Shown piece after piece: positions 36,756 through 47,030 of a stretch of DNA of 64,000 bases. The stretch comes from an uncultured Glaciecola sp. GTDB taxonomy: Bacteria > Pseudomonadota > Gammaproteobacteria > Enterobacterales > Alteromonadaceae. The stretch is taken from NCBI GenBank assembly GCA_947496235.1, contig CANMCE010000004.1:1-64000 (forward strand), written 5' to 3'. Position 1 is the stretch's first letter. Each line of letters opens with the position of its first letter. The notes beneath the pieces were generated by a model. The model did no database searches, had not been told where the DNA came from, and saw nothing but the letters and a program-made list of their open reading frames with translations. Both the position numbers and the translations under genes were made by a program.

Positions 36756-39221
36756 GTGTTAATCAAGCTGCAGACAAAAATGACACCAGACCTATCACCT
36801 TATCGTGAAATTATTAACTCTTTAGCGCCTCTAGTAAACCACAGCTCTTTTAACAAGGCGTTCAAAGAGCGCACGCACAATGTAGCAAACGAGCTGAAAT
36901 TTCTATTAAAAATGGAAATTAAGCGTCTTGCGAAACCATGCATAAGATCTATTGATTTACGCTCAAAGGTCAATGATGAATGCAGAAATTTTAATTACCA
37001 AGGCATTCCTCATTATCTTCATGTTAACGGAATTTTAGAGTTTGAGAAACTGGTAAAACGATACGGTGAATACACCTTTGGTGTTTATGAAGGCGTTATA
37101 AATTTTGCAGAAGATGAAAAACGTCGTCAAGAATTAGTCAAAATGCAGCCTGTCATGTTAAATGATACACAGCTTGAAATTCCAGATGACAAATACATTA
37201 CACCTTGTCAGGAATTATTGAATTACCCTGTACGTAAAGAAGAACGTTTAAATTACGTTGTTGCTGTAGAAGTTTTCTTTGACGACAACAGCAGTGCAAT
37301 GGCCAGCACCTTAGATATTTCCATAAACGGACTAAAAATTCGATTTAAAGATCCATTGGCACTGGAAAAAGTGAAAGTGTCCGCACCAGTGTTCGTGGTT
37401 TTCAGAGGATTAGATAGATCCACTGGTATCGCAAAAGACAGTGTTGAATACCAAATTTTAGGCTTATCAGACAATGGCGCTAAAACCTGTGTGCATCTTA
37501 TGCGTCCTAATATCAACAATAATAATCTGTTTAATGACTTTGTGCACACCTTGATTAAATTGCAAAAGCGCCGTTATAAAGTAAATTTAGACAATGTTGA
37601 AATGGCCCTTTCGAGCAAGGTATATGAACAGAGCTTTGGCAGTAACCTGACTGCATTACCTGTGTTCGTTAAAAAAGATGATTTGGGGCTTTTGCAAGCC
37701 TGTTATATTAGTTCAAACGGTTGTTCAAAAAAAATATCAGACTATTGGTTAGATGAGAACCAGCAGCAAATGCTAGGTTATTTGGTGAATCCAGAGCGTA
37801 TTCAACGATTAATGCAGTCAAATGCAGCTTTGCCACAGACCATAGTGTATAGCTTTCACCATATCAAAAATGACAAGATTTATTTTTATTCAGCTTCACT
37901 TCAAGAGCTGAAAGAGCAACCCAAACTGGCAGAAACCTTTTTAAGTTATGCGTCTAGACGTGTGAGCTGGCGTGTTTTTCATCTCAGTTACAGCGACGTT
38001 AACAGTCAACATGCTTATTGCCCAACTTCTATCCCTGATGGCATAAGTAAACAAGTTGACAAACTTAACAAACCTCTAGCACCGCGTTTGGTAGGAAAGG
38101 TTAAAGACATCTCCGGAATGGTGTTAATTACGGATATCACTCACCAGCATGCTCAAGAAATTTACCAGCGTCGGGATTTGGATGAAAAAAGTATTCGTTT
38201 ACTTAAATATTTTGGGCACGCCCGTAATAAACCTCCCTATCCCGTTGAAACTTTCCGCCATAAGCAGCAAGAGCTTCGTCGTCAAACCCGTTACGTTTTG
38301 AGGACACCTGTTATTGTAAAAACCCAGCATGGCACCTTTAAAGGATTTACTGAAGATTTTTCCGTTAGTGGTTTACGCATTGAATTGGATGCGGAATTCC
38401 AACAGCGAGTGCATAGCAAGGTAAATGTGAGTTTTCCAAACTTAACTGCGGTTCCAGAAGGGTTTAATTTGCATGATTTAACTTATCGAGTGAAACATGT
38501 AAATTCAGAAAAATTGGTTTTACATTTACACGCTGAGTCTGATGATGAAACCAATGATGCGGAAGAGTTTTTTAGTCAGTTAATTAGCGCTAATCAAAAG
38601 AAACTACAAGCATTGCAAGATGAAGAAAAAGTCCCAGGGATGAGCATAGCGCTGCGTAATCTTCACATGAAATCAACACCTCAAGTATGTGTCTACGTGG
38701 AGAAAAAGCAAAATGGTTTTGTACCGGCCATGGCCACAACAAACCAAGTGCGTGCCGAATGGATGACTTTTTTACATCATAATGCCAATTTGGTATCGCT
38801 TAATTTGTCTTTTCTATTTCAAGATGACGACCAAAGTACGGCCTTTATTCGACAGTCTATAAAAATGATGGCGATAGATCCTAGACCCGTTACTACCGAA
38901 CTTTATGTTGCTTTTGATCCTGAAGAAAAGCGCAAAGAATTGCAGGTAAGCGCCAAATGGTCTTACCAATTAAGTACCCATAGAGCAAAACGGTCTTTTA
39001 TAAAACAAGCACAACAGAGCGGCAGGTTTTTTTGCTTTTCTATCACAGTAAATAAAGCCCTTCGTCCTGACATGGAAATGTTGGAACAAGAATTATTTTA
39101 TTTGTCTCAACATGCGATCCACAAAGCAACACATTTTGAAGAGCGCATGTGGGATATAGCGGCGACTATATTTATTACCGATATAACCAATGAAGTAGAA
39201 TTCAGATATAAATTGGGTTGA
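36756..39221 (+). CDS. Large protein with two PilZ domains (PlzC-like)
   Basis: 821 residues if the GTG at 36756 is used (GGA 6 nt upstream). An ATG at 36780 is the alternative. Two PilZ c-di-GMP-binding motifs are seen: RKEER with DISINGLKI (about 150-195) and RRQTR with DFSVSGLRI (about 508-550). Each has both the RxxxR and D/NxSxxG halves and so could bind c-di-GMP. The remainder has no known enzyme motif and no membrane segment. The serB-PilZ-radA neighbourhood matches Vibrio plzC. The output pathway is unknown. Confidence 0.85.
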   Translation: MLIKLQTKMTPDLSPYREIINSLAPLVNHSSFNKAFKERTHNVANELKFLLKMEIKRLAKPCIRSIDLRSKVNDECRNFNYQGIPHYLHVNGILEFEKLVKRYGEYTFGVYEGVINFAEDEKRRQELVKMQPVMLNDTQLEIPDDKYITPCQELLNYPVRKEERLNYVVAVEVFFDDNSSAMASTLDISINGLKIRFKDPLALEKVKVSAPVFVVFRGLDRSTGIAKDSVEYQILGLSDNGAKTCVHLMRPNINNNNLFNDFVHTLIKLQKRRYKVNLDNVEMALSSKVYEQSFGSNLTALPVFVKKDDLGLLQACYISSNGCSKKISDYWLDENQQQMLGYLVNPERIQRLMQSNAALPQTIVYSFHHIKNDKIYFYSASLQELKEQPKLAETFLSYASRRVSWRVFHLSYSDVNSQHAYCPTSIPDGISKQVDKLNKPLAPRLVGKVKDISGMVLITDITHQHAQEIYQRRDLDEKSIRLLKYFGHARNKPPYPVETFRHKQQELRRQTRYVLRTPVIVKTQHGTFKGFTEDFSVSGLRIELDAEFQQRVHSKVNVSFPNLTAVPEGFNLHDLTYRVKHVNSEKLVLHLHAESDDETNDAEEFFSQLISANQKKLQALQDEEKVPGMSIALRNLHMKSTPQVCVYVEKKQNGFVPAMATTNQVRAEWMTFLHHNANLVSLNLSFLFQDDDQSTAFIRQSIKMMAIDPRPVTTELYVAFDPEEKRKELQVSAKWSYQLSTHRAKRSFIKQAQQSGRFFCFSITVNKALRPDMEMLEQELFYLSQHAIHKATHFEERMWDIAATIFITDITNEVEFRYKLG

Positions 39222-39231
39222 ATGAAACCTC

Positions 39232-40257
39232 TTACTTCATCATATAGAGCAGGCTTTCAAAATTCGTCACATTGATAGCTGCATCAGCGGCCTCTTGCAC
39301 CGCAGGTTTGGCTCTAAATGCGACGCCAAGACCAGCTTCACCCATCATGACTAGATCGTTTGCGCCATCTCCAATTGCCACACTTTGTCGTTTTGGAAAA
39401 TCATATTCTTGTGTCAGGTTAACCAGAATATCTGCTTTGCGCTGAGCATCGACAATTTGACCAATAACCTTACCGGTAAGTTTACCATCTTCAACTTCTA
39501 ACAGATTACTGAACGCATGATCAAGGTTTGCAACATCTCTCACATAATCGGCAAAGAAGGTAAAACCGCCAGAGGCTAAAACAAGCTTCCAACCGTGCTG
39601 TTTGAGTATTTGCATAGTCGCCAAAAAATTCTGATTTATGGGCAAACGATGGCGAATGAGATTTAGTTTGTTGAGTTCTACCCCTTGCAAACAAGCAACC
39701 CTATATTTAAGGGAATCAGTAAAAGCAATTTCCCCTCGCATAGCTTGTTCAGTAACTTCAGCCACTTTATCTTTGACACCTGCCAAGCCCGCAATTTCAT
39801 CTATACATTCAATTTCAATAATGGTGGAATCCATATCCATCACCAAAATACCTGGGCTGGTTAAACAGACCTCTGATTGGTTAAAAATATCCATATGATA
39901 CTTAGCCCCTAACCCAATGAGCCGAATATTACTCAACTCATTCACTTCAGTTAGAAGTTCACACAAAACCACCTGCTGTCCAAATTGCATATTAAATGGA
40001 TGATGGAAGAGTCTCACATTGTCTATTTTGAGATCACGCATCAGCTGGCAGATAACCCATAGATTAATACCTTGACCGACCAATACGAGTACTTGGTGTT
40101 CGGATTTCGGCGCCGGAAGCAATTCTTCAGAGCTATGAAAACTAGCGCCATCAAATTCCACATGAAGGCTTTGCTTATTGTTCAAAAAATCACATGAGGC
40201 CAAGCTTGAGGTTACATCGGGAAGATCTAAGTCTGACAAGGAAAATACAGATTCCAT
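39232..40257 (-). CDS. serB: Phosphoserine phosphatase SerB
   Basis: 341 residues. The C-terminal HAD domain starts with the nucleophile motif VMDMDSTIIEIECIDEIAG. LASGGFTFF provides motif II and AIGDGANDLVMMGEAG motif IV. A regulatory region occupies the first 130 residues. It completes serine synthesis by dephosphorylating phosphoserine. It converges on the PilZ gene (10-bp gap) and is divergent from ytjB, as in E. coli. Confidence 0.95.
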   Translation of the reverse strand: MESVFSLSDLDLPDVTSSLASCDFLNNKQSLHVEFDGASFHSSEELLPAPKSEHQVLVLVGQGINLWVICQLMRDLKIDNVRLFHHPFNMQFGQQVVLCELLTEVNELSNIRLIGLGAKYHMDIFNQSEVCLTSPGILVMDMDSTIIEIECIDEIAGLAGVKDKVAEVTEQAMRGEIAFTDSLKYRVACLQGVELNKLNLIRHRLPINQNFLATMQILKQHGWKLVLASGGFTFFADYVRDVANLDHAFSNLLEVEDGKLTGKVIGQIVDAQRKADILVNLTQEYDFPKRQSVAIGDGANDLVMMGEAGLGVAFRAKPAVQEAADAAINVTNFESLLYMMK

Positions 40258-40330
40258 AATAAAAATAAAATGACTAGGATTTAAATTACCGCCATATTAC
40301 CTAATTCGTCTTAAGTGTAAACCAAAAGAC

Positions 40331-40359
40331 TTGGCAAATATGCTGTTTTCCTCTAATGT
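40331..40359 (+). promoter_or_regulatory. Sigma-70 promoter of ytjB
   Basis: TTGGCA (40331-40336), 17 bp, then TAATGT (40354-40359), 41 bp before the ytjB ATG. The -35 box matches five of six positions, the -10 box four. Confidence 0.5.
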
Positions 40360-40399
40360 CATGAGAAGAAACTGGACGTAAATGTTATAAAACATCTGT

Positions 40400-40987
40400 A
40401 TGCAGCATCAAAAACAACAAAATTTTGCCATTTTTAAACGCATATCTACCGCGATTATTTTTATCTGCGCAGGGATTTTAGCGGTAAATTTATGGTTGAT
40501 GCACAGCGTAAATGCCCAGCAATGGTATCAGATAGAATCCGAACAATTAGGTCGAGGTTTAACTCGGCAGGCTGCAAAAATGGTCGCTGTTCCCATGGAA
40601 AACAAACAAGACGATCTATTGACTTACTATGTTGAAGTGATTAATCAAGGTCGCTTTGTAGAAGGCGCGGTCATCTTTAACAAATTAGGCGAACGCATTA
40701 ATCAACCATTAGGCATGATGTCGGTGGTTGATATTATCAGTAAGAAAAACACGGCTCCGTTAGTGTTTGTTGAAGACATTGTTGATAGTAATAATCAAGT
40801 AATCGGCTATATCAAACTGATTTTGAATCGGGAAGAAGTTACTCAGCACCACAGAAACTTCAGTCAGGGACAGCTTTCGCAAACAGCTGTGATCATAGTG
40901 CTAACGGTCATTTTATCTATATTATTAACCCGCTTGTTTTACAAATTTCGCTATCGTCATTTAATTGGGGATGAAAAAGTTCTCTGA
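40400..40987 (+). CDS. ytjB: YtjB/AhpA family inner membrane protein
   Basis: 195 residues. One membrane helix near the N-terminus (AIIFICAGILAVNLWLM), a periplasmic domain (about 40-150) and a second helix near the end (TAVIIVLTVILSILLTRLF). This is the Smp/YtjB family, found divergent from serB in E. coli and Vibrio. The function is poorly known; the family has been linked to haemolysis phenotypes. Its last 31 bp overlap the TatD-family gene on the opposite strand. Confidence 0.85.
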   Translation: MQHQKQQNFAIFKRISTAIIFICAGILAVNLWLMHSVNAQQWYQIESEQLGRGLTRQAAKMVAVPMENKQDDLLTYYVEVINQGRFVEGAVIFNKLGERINQPLGMMSVVDIISKKNTAPLVFVEDIVDSNNQVIGYIKLILNREEVTQHHRNFSQGQLSQTAVIIVLTVILSILLTRLFYKFRYRHLIGDEKVL

Positions 40988-41757
40988 TAATTTTCCGTGC
41001 TGATGTTTTTAATGGTTTTGCTATCAATGTGTAGCAGGTCAGATAATGCATCAACAATTAAGGGTAATCTTTCTGGCGTATTACGCTGCCCCTGAAAACC
41101 AAAAATGGGCATATCAGGCGCATCGGTTTCTAATACCAAATGTTGGATGCCGACCTTAGCTATCGCTTGTCTGGTTTTTTTTGCCCGCGCATAAGTAATA
41201 GTCCCACCAACCCCTAAAACAAAGCCTAAATCAAGGTAAGTTTTTGCTATTTCGTAACTTCCCGAAAATGCATGAATACTGCCGCCGAGGCTAAATCGAG
41301 TTGATTTTAATACTTGAATTAGTTCGTTATGGCTTTGCCTATGATGAAGTACAAGAGGCTTATTGAAGGTTTTTGCAATAGCAATTTGCGCTTCCAACAA
41401 TTCAATTTGTTCGACCATGGGCACATCAATTACCGCATCTAAACCTGTTTCACCTATAGCCACTATTTGATTTACATGTTGGCTTACTTTCTCTGCTAAC
41501 GAGGTTATTTTGTTTTTGCTATCCACGGGTGCATGCTGACGAAGAAAGTAAGGGTGTAAACCAAAACAAATATCAAGCTCTGGATAAATTGCTTGTAGGT
41601 CAAGTAACGTATCGAATTGCCAGAGGTGTAAGCCAGGCACCAAAAGCTTACTGACTGCCAAGCTTTTAGCTTTGTTGAGCACTTCGGCTCTATCGGTATC
41701 AAATGCAGGTAAATCTATGTGGCAATGGCTATCTATCATATTGTAGACTAGTCGCAT
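40957..41757 (-). CDS. TatD family metal-dependent hydrolase (YjjV-like)
   Basis: 266 residues, or 260 from the ATG at 41739. Metal-binding motifs of the TatD amidohydrolase fold are present: MIDSHCHIDLP, IGETGLDAV, LVLHHRQSH, IHAFSGS and LVLETDAPD. Family members are metal-dependent DNases or deacylases, and the cell role is uncertain. This protein is nearest to the YjjV subgroup. The longer start overlaps the YjbR-like gene by 10 bp, so coupling is possible. It overlaps ytjB tail-to-tail. Confidence 0.88.
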   Translation of the reverse strand: MRLVYNMIDSHCHIDLPAFDTDRAEVLNKAKSLAVSKLLVPGLHLWQFDTLLDLQAIYPELDICFGLHPYFLRQHAPVDSKNKITSLAEKVSQHVNQIVAIGETGLDAVIDVPMVEQIELLEAQIAIAKTFNKPLVLHHRQSHNELIQVLKSTRFSLGGSIHAFSGSYEIAKTYLDLGFVLGVGGTITYARAKKTRQAIAKVGIQHLVLETDAPDMPIFGFQGQRNTPERLPLIVDALSDLLHIDSKTIKNISTENYQRTFSSPIK

Positions 41758-42110
41758 TGCCGCAATATGTAATCTCGTAACTCTTTTTTAAGTGTTTTTG
41801 CTACAAGCAAAAAAGAGTTATCAATCATTCGCTCAATCTCACCTGGCGGCAAACTAGCATCTAACTCCACAGTGTTCCAATGCTTCTTATTCATATGGTA
41901 GCCAGGCTTGATTGCGGCAAAAATATCTCGAAGTTGGATCGCTTCAAGAGGATCGCATTTTAGATTAATAAAGTATTTACCTTCTCTACGAGATACTAGC
42001 GCAAACATTTTACCCTGTACTTTGAACACCTTTACCTCAGGGCCGAATGGATAGTCCTCTACTACCTCGGGTTTTTCTTTTATATATTCGATGAAGTGAG
42101 TTAATTCCAT
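41748..42110 (-). CDS. MmcQ/YjbR family DNA-binding-fold protein
   Basis: 120 residues from the ATG at 42110 (a TTG three codons earlier is less likely). Conserved family segments are GPEVKVFKVQGKMFALV, FINLKCDPLEA and PGYHMNKKHWNTVELD. The fold is a double-wing domain related to DNA-binding proteins, but many members probably do not bind DNA and their function is unknown. It lies between pdxH and the TatD gene on the same strand. Confidence 0.85.
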   Translation of the reverse strand: MELTHFIEYIKEKPEVVEDYPFGPEVKVFKVQGKMFALVSRREGKYFINLKCDPLEAIQLRDIFAAIKPGYHMNKKHWNTVELDASLPPGEIERMIDNSFLLVAKTLKKELRDYILRQCD

Positions 42111-42134
42111 TTTAGACAACAGAACATTGAGTTT

Positions 42135-42776
42135 TTAGGGCATTAATCGATGATAACGCCAGTTTCCGTCTGTTTGCAAATTGTATTCAAATCTATCATG
42201 CAAACGATGCTCTCCGCCTTGCCAAAACTCGATTTGATGAGGTTTAACCAAGTATCCGCCCCAAAAATCAGGCAGTGGAATTTCACCCTTAGCAAATTTT
42301 TCTTTCATTTGAAAAAATTGCGTCATTAATAACTCTCGCGTTGAAATAGGTTGGCTCTGCTGACTGGCCCATGCACCTAATTGCGAGTCTCTAGGGCGAG
42401 ATAGAAAATATTTTAAGACTTGGCTACGGGATAACTTTTCTGCAGTACCGCATACCTTTACTTGGCGCTCCAGAATGTACCAAGGGAAATGCAAAGATAT
42501 TTTAGCGTTTGATTTCAGATCTTGCGCTTTTTTTGAGCCTAGGTTGGTATAAAAAACAAAGCCTTGTTCGGATACATCTTTAAGCAACACAATTCTTTGG
42601 CTTGGCTGTCCATCCGCATCTACAGTAGCTACTGTCATTGCATTGGGATCTGGTAACTCTGATTCAATAGCCTGATGTAGCCACTGTTTAAATAAATCAA
42701 TGGGGTCATCTGTTAATTCAGATTCTTGTAAGCGCCCAAGTTTATATTCTTTACGAAAATCCTGTAGCGGTTTCAT
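42135..42776 (-). CDS. pdxH: Pyridoxamine 5'-phosphate oxidase
   Basis: 213 residues, close to the 218 of E. coli. It has the FMN-binding split-barrel motifs SQRIVLLKDVSEQGFVFYTN and SLHFPWYILERQVKVCG, and the C-terminal substrate region FWGGYLVKPHQIEFWQGG then RLHDR. It oxidises pyridoxine or pyridoxamine phosphate to pyridoxal phosphate, the cofactor of GlyA in this window. It starts 15 bp after the era stop, where recO is found in many relatives. Confidence 0.95.
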   Translation of the reverse strand: MKPLQDFRKEYKLGRLQESELTDDPIDLFKQWLHQAIESELPDPNAMTVATVDADGQPSQRIVLLKDVSEQGFVFYTNLGSKKAQDLKSNAKISLHFPWYILERQVKVCGTAEKLSRSQVLKYFLSRPRDSQLGAWASQQSQPISTRELLMTQFFQMKEKFAKGEIPLPDFWGGYLVKPHQIEFWQGGEHRLHDRFEYNLQTDGNWRYHRLMP

Positions 42777-42791
42777 GACTGCTCCAACATT

Positions 42792-43694
42792 CTAACGAAA
42801 ATCTTCGTCATACCCTAACGAACGAAGCGCTCTCTCATCATCAGCCCAACCGGACTTCACTTTAACCCACAATTCAAGAAATACTTTGTTATCAAACAAC
42901 TTTTCCATGTCCTTGCGAGCTTCAGCACCTATGGTTTTAATATGGCTACCATTTTTACCTATTACCATAGGCTTTTGACTGGCACGCTCTACCAAAATTA
43001 AACCGTTGATATGATAGACGCCGTTGGGTGCAAGTTTAAACTGTTCAATCTCTACTGTGACAGAGTATGGCAATTCATCTCCGGTAAAACGCATCAGCTT
43101 TTCACGGATAATTTCTCCCGCCATAAAGCGACTAGAGCGATCGGTCACATAATCCTCTGGAAAGAAAAATTCTGATTCTGGTAGCTTAGAGAGTATGAGC
43201 TGGCGTAGTTTTTCGATCTGTTTTCCCTGTTTTGCCGACACAGGCAATACTTGTTCAAAATCATGCAACTTATTCAATCGTTCTAGGGTTTCCATAAGAT
43301 CACCCTGTTCAGCCACCTTATCGATCTTGTTGACGATTAACCAACAGGGTAAACCTGCATCCTTCACTTTCTGCAGAACCATTTCGTCGTCTGGTAGCCA
43401 GCGTGTACCCTCAACAACAAATAACACTAAAAACACATCACCAAAAGAACTACTCGCGGCCCGATTCATCAGTTTATTGATAGCTCTTTTTTCTTCTTTA
43501 TGCAGGCCAGGCGTATCCACGTATATTGCCTGTGCGTTGTCTTGAGTATCGATGCCAATGATACGATGCCGAGTGGTTTGTGGTTTGCGTGAGGTAATAC
43601 TTACTTTCTGACCCAAAATTCGATTGAGTATGGTTGATTTACCTACATTTGGTCGGCCAATGATAGACACCATGCCGCATTTTGTTTTTGTCAT
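42792..43694 (-). CDS. era: GTPase Era
   Basis: 300 residues. The GTPase domain has G1 [10 protein letters not shown]3 DTPG ([11 protein letters not shown]) and G4 NKID. The C-terminal KH RNA-binding domain covers about 200-290 ([20 protein letters not shown]). It binds the 3' end of 16S rRNA and supports 30S maturation. The start overlaps the rnc stop by 4 bp, the conserved rnc-era coupling. Confidence 0.97.
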   Translation of the reverse strand: MTKTKCGMVSIIGRPNVGKSTILNRILGQKVSITSRKPQTTRHRIIGIDTQDNAQAIYVDTPGLHKEEKRAINKLMNRAASSSFGDVFLVLFVVEGTRWLPDDEMVLQKVKDAGLPCWLIVNKIDKVAEQGDLMETLERLNKLHDFEQVLPVSAKQGKQIEKLRQLILSKLPESEFFFPEDYVTDRSSRFMAGEIIREKLMRFTGDELPYSVTVEIEQFKLAPNGVYHINGLILVERASQKPMVIGKNGSHIKTIGAEARKDMEKLFDNKVFLELWVKVKSGWADDERALRSLGYDEDFR

Positions 43695-44368
43695 TTCACT
43701 AATTTCTCTAACGCCGCTTCAGCTGCTTTTTGCTCGGCTATTCGACGGCTTTTTCCCGTTGCTGTTGTGACTATGTCTGCACCCTCAATTTCACAGCTAA
43801 CTTCGAAAGTCTGGGCATGATCCATACCACTTACTTCAATTACTTTGTATTCAGGCAAAGCGATCTTTCTTGACTGTAAGAACTCTTGTAATTGGGTTTT
43901 ACTATCTTTAATTTGTGCTGAAGGATCTAGTTTTTCAACCCGTTGCTTAAACAAATTTGTGATAGATTTTTGCGCTTCAAAAAAGCCTGCATCCAAGAAT
44001 ATAGCACCAATAATAGCCTCTACAGTGTCTGAAAGAATAGAATCGCGCCTTCTTCCTCCGCTTTTTAACTCACCAGATCCTAGAATTATTAGCTCTCCAA
44101 GCGCTAATTCCCTAGCGATTTTAGCGAGTGTCGTGCGATTCACCAAGGACGCACGCATGCGGGTTAAAGTTCCCTCTGGTTCCTCAGGGAACTTGGCGAA
44201 CAAAGTATCGGCAATAACCATACCTAAAACAGAGTCACCTAAAAACTCTAACCGCTCATTATGCTGTTTCGCCGCACTTCTATGGGTTAAGGCCAAGAGC
44301 AATAAATCTTGGTCATTGAATTGATAACCAATTGAAGTTTGCAACTGAGCTAATTTGGTACTATTCAC
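43691..44368 (-). CDS. rnc: Ribonuclease III
   Basis: 225 residues from the GTG at 44368, which shares one base with the lepB stop (TAGTG). An in-frame TTG farther upstream would reach well into lepB and does not fit the family N-terminus. The nuclease signature [12 protein letters not shown] is near residue 38, and a C-terminal double-stranded-RNA-binding domain covers about 155-223. It cuts rRNA precursors and structured mRNAs, including the rRNA operon at the left edge. Part of lepA-lepB-rnc-era. Confidence 0.96.
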   Translation of the reverse strand: MNSTKLAQLQTSIGYQFNDQDLLLLALTHRSAAKQHNERLEFLGDSVLGMVIADTLFAKFPEEPEGTLTRMRASLVNRTTLAKIARELALGELIILGSGELKSGGRRRDSILSDTVEAIIGAIFLDAGFFEAQKSITNLFKQRVEKLDPSAQIKDSKTQLQEFLQSRKIALPEYKVIEVSGMDHAQTFEVSCEIEGADIVTTATGKSRRIAEQKAAEAALEKLVK

Positions 44369-45234
44369 TAGCCTATTGAACCTATACGGTTGAATCTTAC
44401 ACCTGTAGGAATCCAAGTAGGTAAAAAGTCCTCTTCTTGACGTTCAAATTCAAAACTTATCCAGATGAATACGGCTTTACCGACTAAATTCTCTTCAGGT
44501 ACAAAGCCCCAACCTCTTGAGTCATCACTGTGGTCACGGTTATCACCCATTACAAAATAGCTATTTTCAGGCACTGTTACGCTATAAGAAGCGTTGGGCG
44601 CTTGATTATTTTTAAGGATGTGATGTTCTACACCATCTAAGTTTTCAGAAAACAATGACAACGGAAATCCACGCAAACTGTATAGCCCAGTGCCTAAAGA
44701 CTTTTGCTCTGCAATAATAGTTTCAGGGCAGTTTGTCCCGGTTTCACAACGCGGTGTGATAAACACTTGCTTATTGCGGTATAGGATTTTATCACCAGGC
44801 AAGCCTACCACTCGTTTGATGAAGTCTACATTTGGATCCACTGGATATTTAAAAACCACAACATCACCGCGTTTTACCTCTCCGGTTTCCAAAAATTCTG
44901 TTCGCGTAACAGGATCCTTTAAACCATATGAAAACTTCTCTACTAAAATAAAATCGCCTGTTAGCAAGGTAGGCATCATGGAGCCAGAGGGGATTTGAAA
45001 AGGTTCGTAAATGAAAGAACGAAACACCATAACACCGAAAAATATGGGAAACATCTGTTTGCAGAAGTCGACAAATGGAGGTAACTCCTCATCTTTAGTC
45101 CCAAGGGCCTCATTAGCATTTTCATTAGGACCATTTTCAGCCGGTTGCGGCGCTAGAAACTTGGCATAAACAAGCCAAACTAAGCCAGTAATAGCACTGA
45201 TAGCGACTAAAAATATTGAAAAATAATTTGCCAT
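44368..45234 (-). CDS. lepB: Signal peptidase I
   Basis: 288 residues. N-terminal membrane segments (SIFLVAISAITGLVWLVYAKF and a second near 62) are followed by the periplasmic catalytic domain. The nucleophile Ser is in IPSGSMMPTL and the general base Lys in FIKRVVGLPGDK, a Ser-Lys dyad. GDNRDHSDDSRGWG is the conserved box E. It removes signal peptides from exported proteins such as RseB, PilY1 and PrsT here. It overlaps the lepA stop by 1 bp. Confidence 0.96.
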   Translation of the reverse strand: MANYFSIFLVAISAITGLVWLVYAKFLAPQPAENGPNENANEALGTKDEELPPFVDFCKQMFPIFFGVMVFRSFIYEPFQIPSGSMMPTLLTGDFILVEKFSYGLKDPVTRTEFLETGEVKRGDVVVFKYPVDPNVDFIKRVVGLPGDKILYRNKQVFITPRCETGTNCPETIIAEQKSLGTGLYSLRGFPLSLFSENLDGVEHHILKNNQAPNASYSVTVPENSYFVMGDNRDHSDDSRGWGFVPEENLVGKAVFIWISFEFERQEEDFLPTWIPTGVRFNRIGSIG

Positions 45235-47030
45235 TAATTATCTACCTTTAATATTGCTAAAAACGCATCCTGTGGCAATTCAACGTTACCCACTTGTTTC
45301 ATACGTTTCTTACCTTCCTTCTGCTTTTGCAATAGCTTTTTCTTACGACTGACATCGCCACCATAACATTTAGCAATTACGTTTTTACGCAGTTGTTTGA
45401 CAGTGCTTCTTGCAATTACATGGTTGCCAATTGCAGCCTGTATCGCAATATCAAACATCTGACGCGGTATAAGTTCTCGTAGTTTTTCAACCAGATCACG
45501 ACCACGATATTGTGCATTACTGCGGTGTGTTATAACCGCAAGGGCATCTACTCTTTCGCCGTTAATTAAAATGTCTAATCGCACCATATCGGCAGCATTA
45601 AAATGGCTAAAATTATAGTCCAATGATGCAAAGCCTCTACTTGTGCTTTTCAAACGGTCAAAGAAATCTAAGACCACTTCGGCCATAGGTAATTCATAAG
45701 TCACCGCAACTTGCTTACCGTGATAAGTCATATGTGTTTGTACACCGCGCTTTTCAACGCAGAGCGTAATAACATTACCTAGGTAATCTTGGGGAACAAG
45801 AATGTTAGCCACAACTATTGGCTCGCGTATCTCTTCGATATCATTTACTGCCGGAAAGTTCGATGGATTATCAACTTTTACTATTTCACCTTTTGTGGTT
45901 TTTACTTCGTAAATAACCGTTGGTGCAGTGGTAATCAAATCAAGATCGTATTCTCGTTCTAGACGCTCCTGAATAATTTCCATGTGCAGCATGCCCAAGA
46001 AACCGATACGGAAACCAAACCCTAATGCAGTAGAACTTTCTGGCTCATAAAATAAGGATGCATCGTTTAAGCTTAATTTAGACAATGCGTCTCTAAAATC
46101 TTCATAATCGTCTGAACTTACTGGGAACAAGCCCGCATAGACCTGAGGTTTGATTTTCTTAAATCCGGGCAATTGTTTCTCACAAGGCTGCCGAGATAAG
46201 GTTATGGTATCCCCAACAGGCGCACCATGTATTTCTTTGATGCCTGCAATGATAAACCCTACTTCGCCGGTTTTAAGTACCTTAGTTTCAGTCTGCTTTG
46301 GGGTAAAGATACCGATTTTATCCGCTTGATAAACCTGGCCAGTAGACATGATTTTAATTTTGTCTTTACTATTCAATTCGCCATTTACAATACGTACCAA
46401 AGAAACGACCCCTTGGTAATTGTCAAACCAAGAATCAATAATAAGGGCCTGCAATGGCTCATCTGCTTTTCCAACTGGGGGAGGAATGCGTTTTACAATT
46501 TCTTCCAACACATCTTCGATACCTACACCAGTTTTTGCTGAGCAACGAACAGCGTCTATGGCATCTATGCCAACTATATCTTCTATTTCTTCAGCAACGC
46601 GATCTGGTTCTGCTTGGGGCAAATCAATTTTATTCAGTATTGGGACCACTTCCATATCCAAATCTATGGCTGTGTAACAATTCGCTAATGTCTGAGCTTC
46701 AACGCCTTGCCCAGCATCAACCACCAGCAAAGCACCTTCACAAGCTGCTAGAGAACGGGATACTTCATAGGTAAAATCAACGTGTCCGGGAGTATCGATA
46801 AAGTTTAGCTGGTAAGTTTCTCCGTCTTTTGCCTTATAATGAAGAGTAACGCTTTGCGCTTTGATAGTGATACCACGTTCTCTCTCGATATCCATTGAGT
46901 CGAGCACCTGCTCCGCCATTTCACGATCGGTCAATCCACCACAAAATTGTATAAGACGATCTGAAAGTGTAGATTTTCCATGGTCGATGTGGGCAATGAT
47001 GCTAAAGTTACGGATGTTTTCAAATTTCAT
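45234..47030 (-). CDS. lepA: Elongation factor 4 (LepA)
   Basis: 598 residues from the ATG at 47030, which gives the family N-terminus [24 protein letters not shown] start 13 codons earlier is less likely. G motifs are [17 protein letters not shown] and NKIDLP. The LepA-specific C-terminal domain (about 490-598) includes [20 protein letters not shown]. It is a ribosomal GTPase that affects initiation and back-translocation. The 352 bp upstream separate it from rseC, so it has its own promoter, which I could not place with confidence. Confidence 0.96.
   Translation of the reverse strand: MKFENIRNFSIIAHIDHGKSTLSDRLIQFCGGLTDREMAEQVLDSMDIERERGITIKAQSVTLHYKAKDGETYQLNFIDTPGHVDFTYEVSRSLAACEGALLVVDAGQGVEAQTLANCYTAIDLDMEVVPILNKIDLPQAEPDRVAEEIEDIVGIDAIDAVRCSAKTGVGIEDVLEEIVKRIPPPVGKADEPLQALIIDSWFDNYQGVVSLVRIVNGELNSKDKIKIMSTGQVYQADKIGIFTPKQTETKVLKTGEVGFIIAGIKEIHGAPVGDTITLSRQPCEKQLPGFKKIKPQVYAGLFPVSSDDYEDFRDALSKLSLNDASLFYEPESSTALGFGFRIGFLGMLHMEIIQERLEREYDLDLITTAPTVIYEVKTTKGEIVKVDNPSNFPAVNDIEEIREPIVVANILVPQDYLGNVITLCVEKRGVQTHMTYHGKQVAVTYELPMAEVVLDFFDRLKSTSRGFASLDYNFSHFNAADMVRLDILINGERVDALAVITHRSNAQYRGRDLVEKLRELIPRQMFDIAIQAAIGNHVIARSTVKQLRKNVIAKCYGGDVSRKKKLLQKQKEGKKRMKQVGNVELPQDAFLAILKVDN

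Noticed and set aside
43845..44324. A 159-codon open frame antisense to rnc
   Set aside because: It overlaps the ribonuclease III catalytic domain and lacks a start signal or family match.
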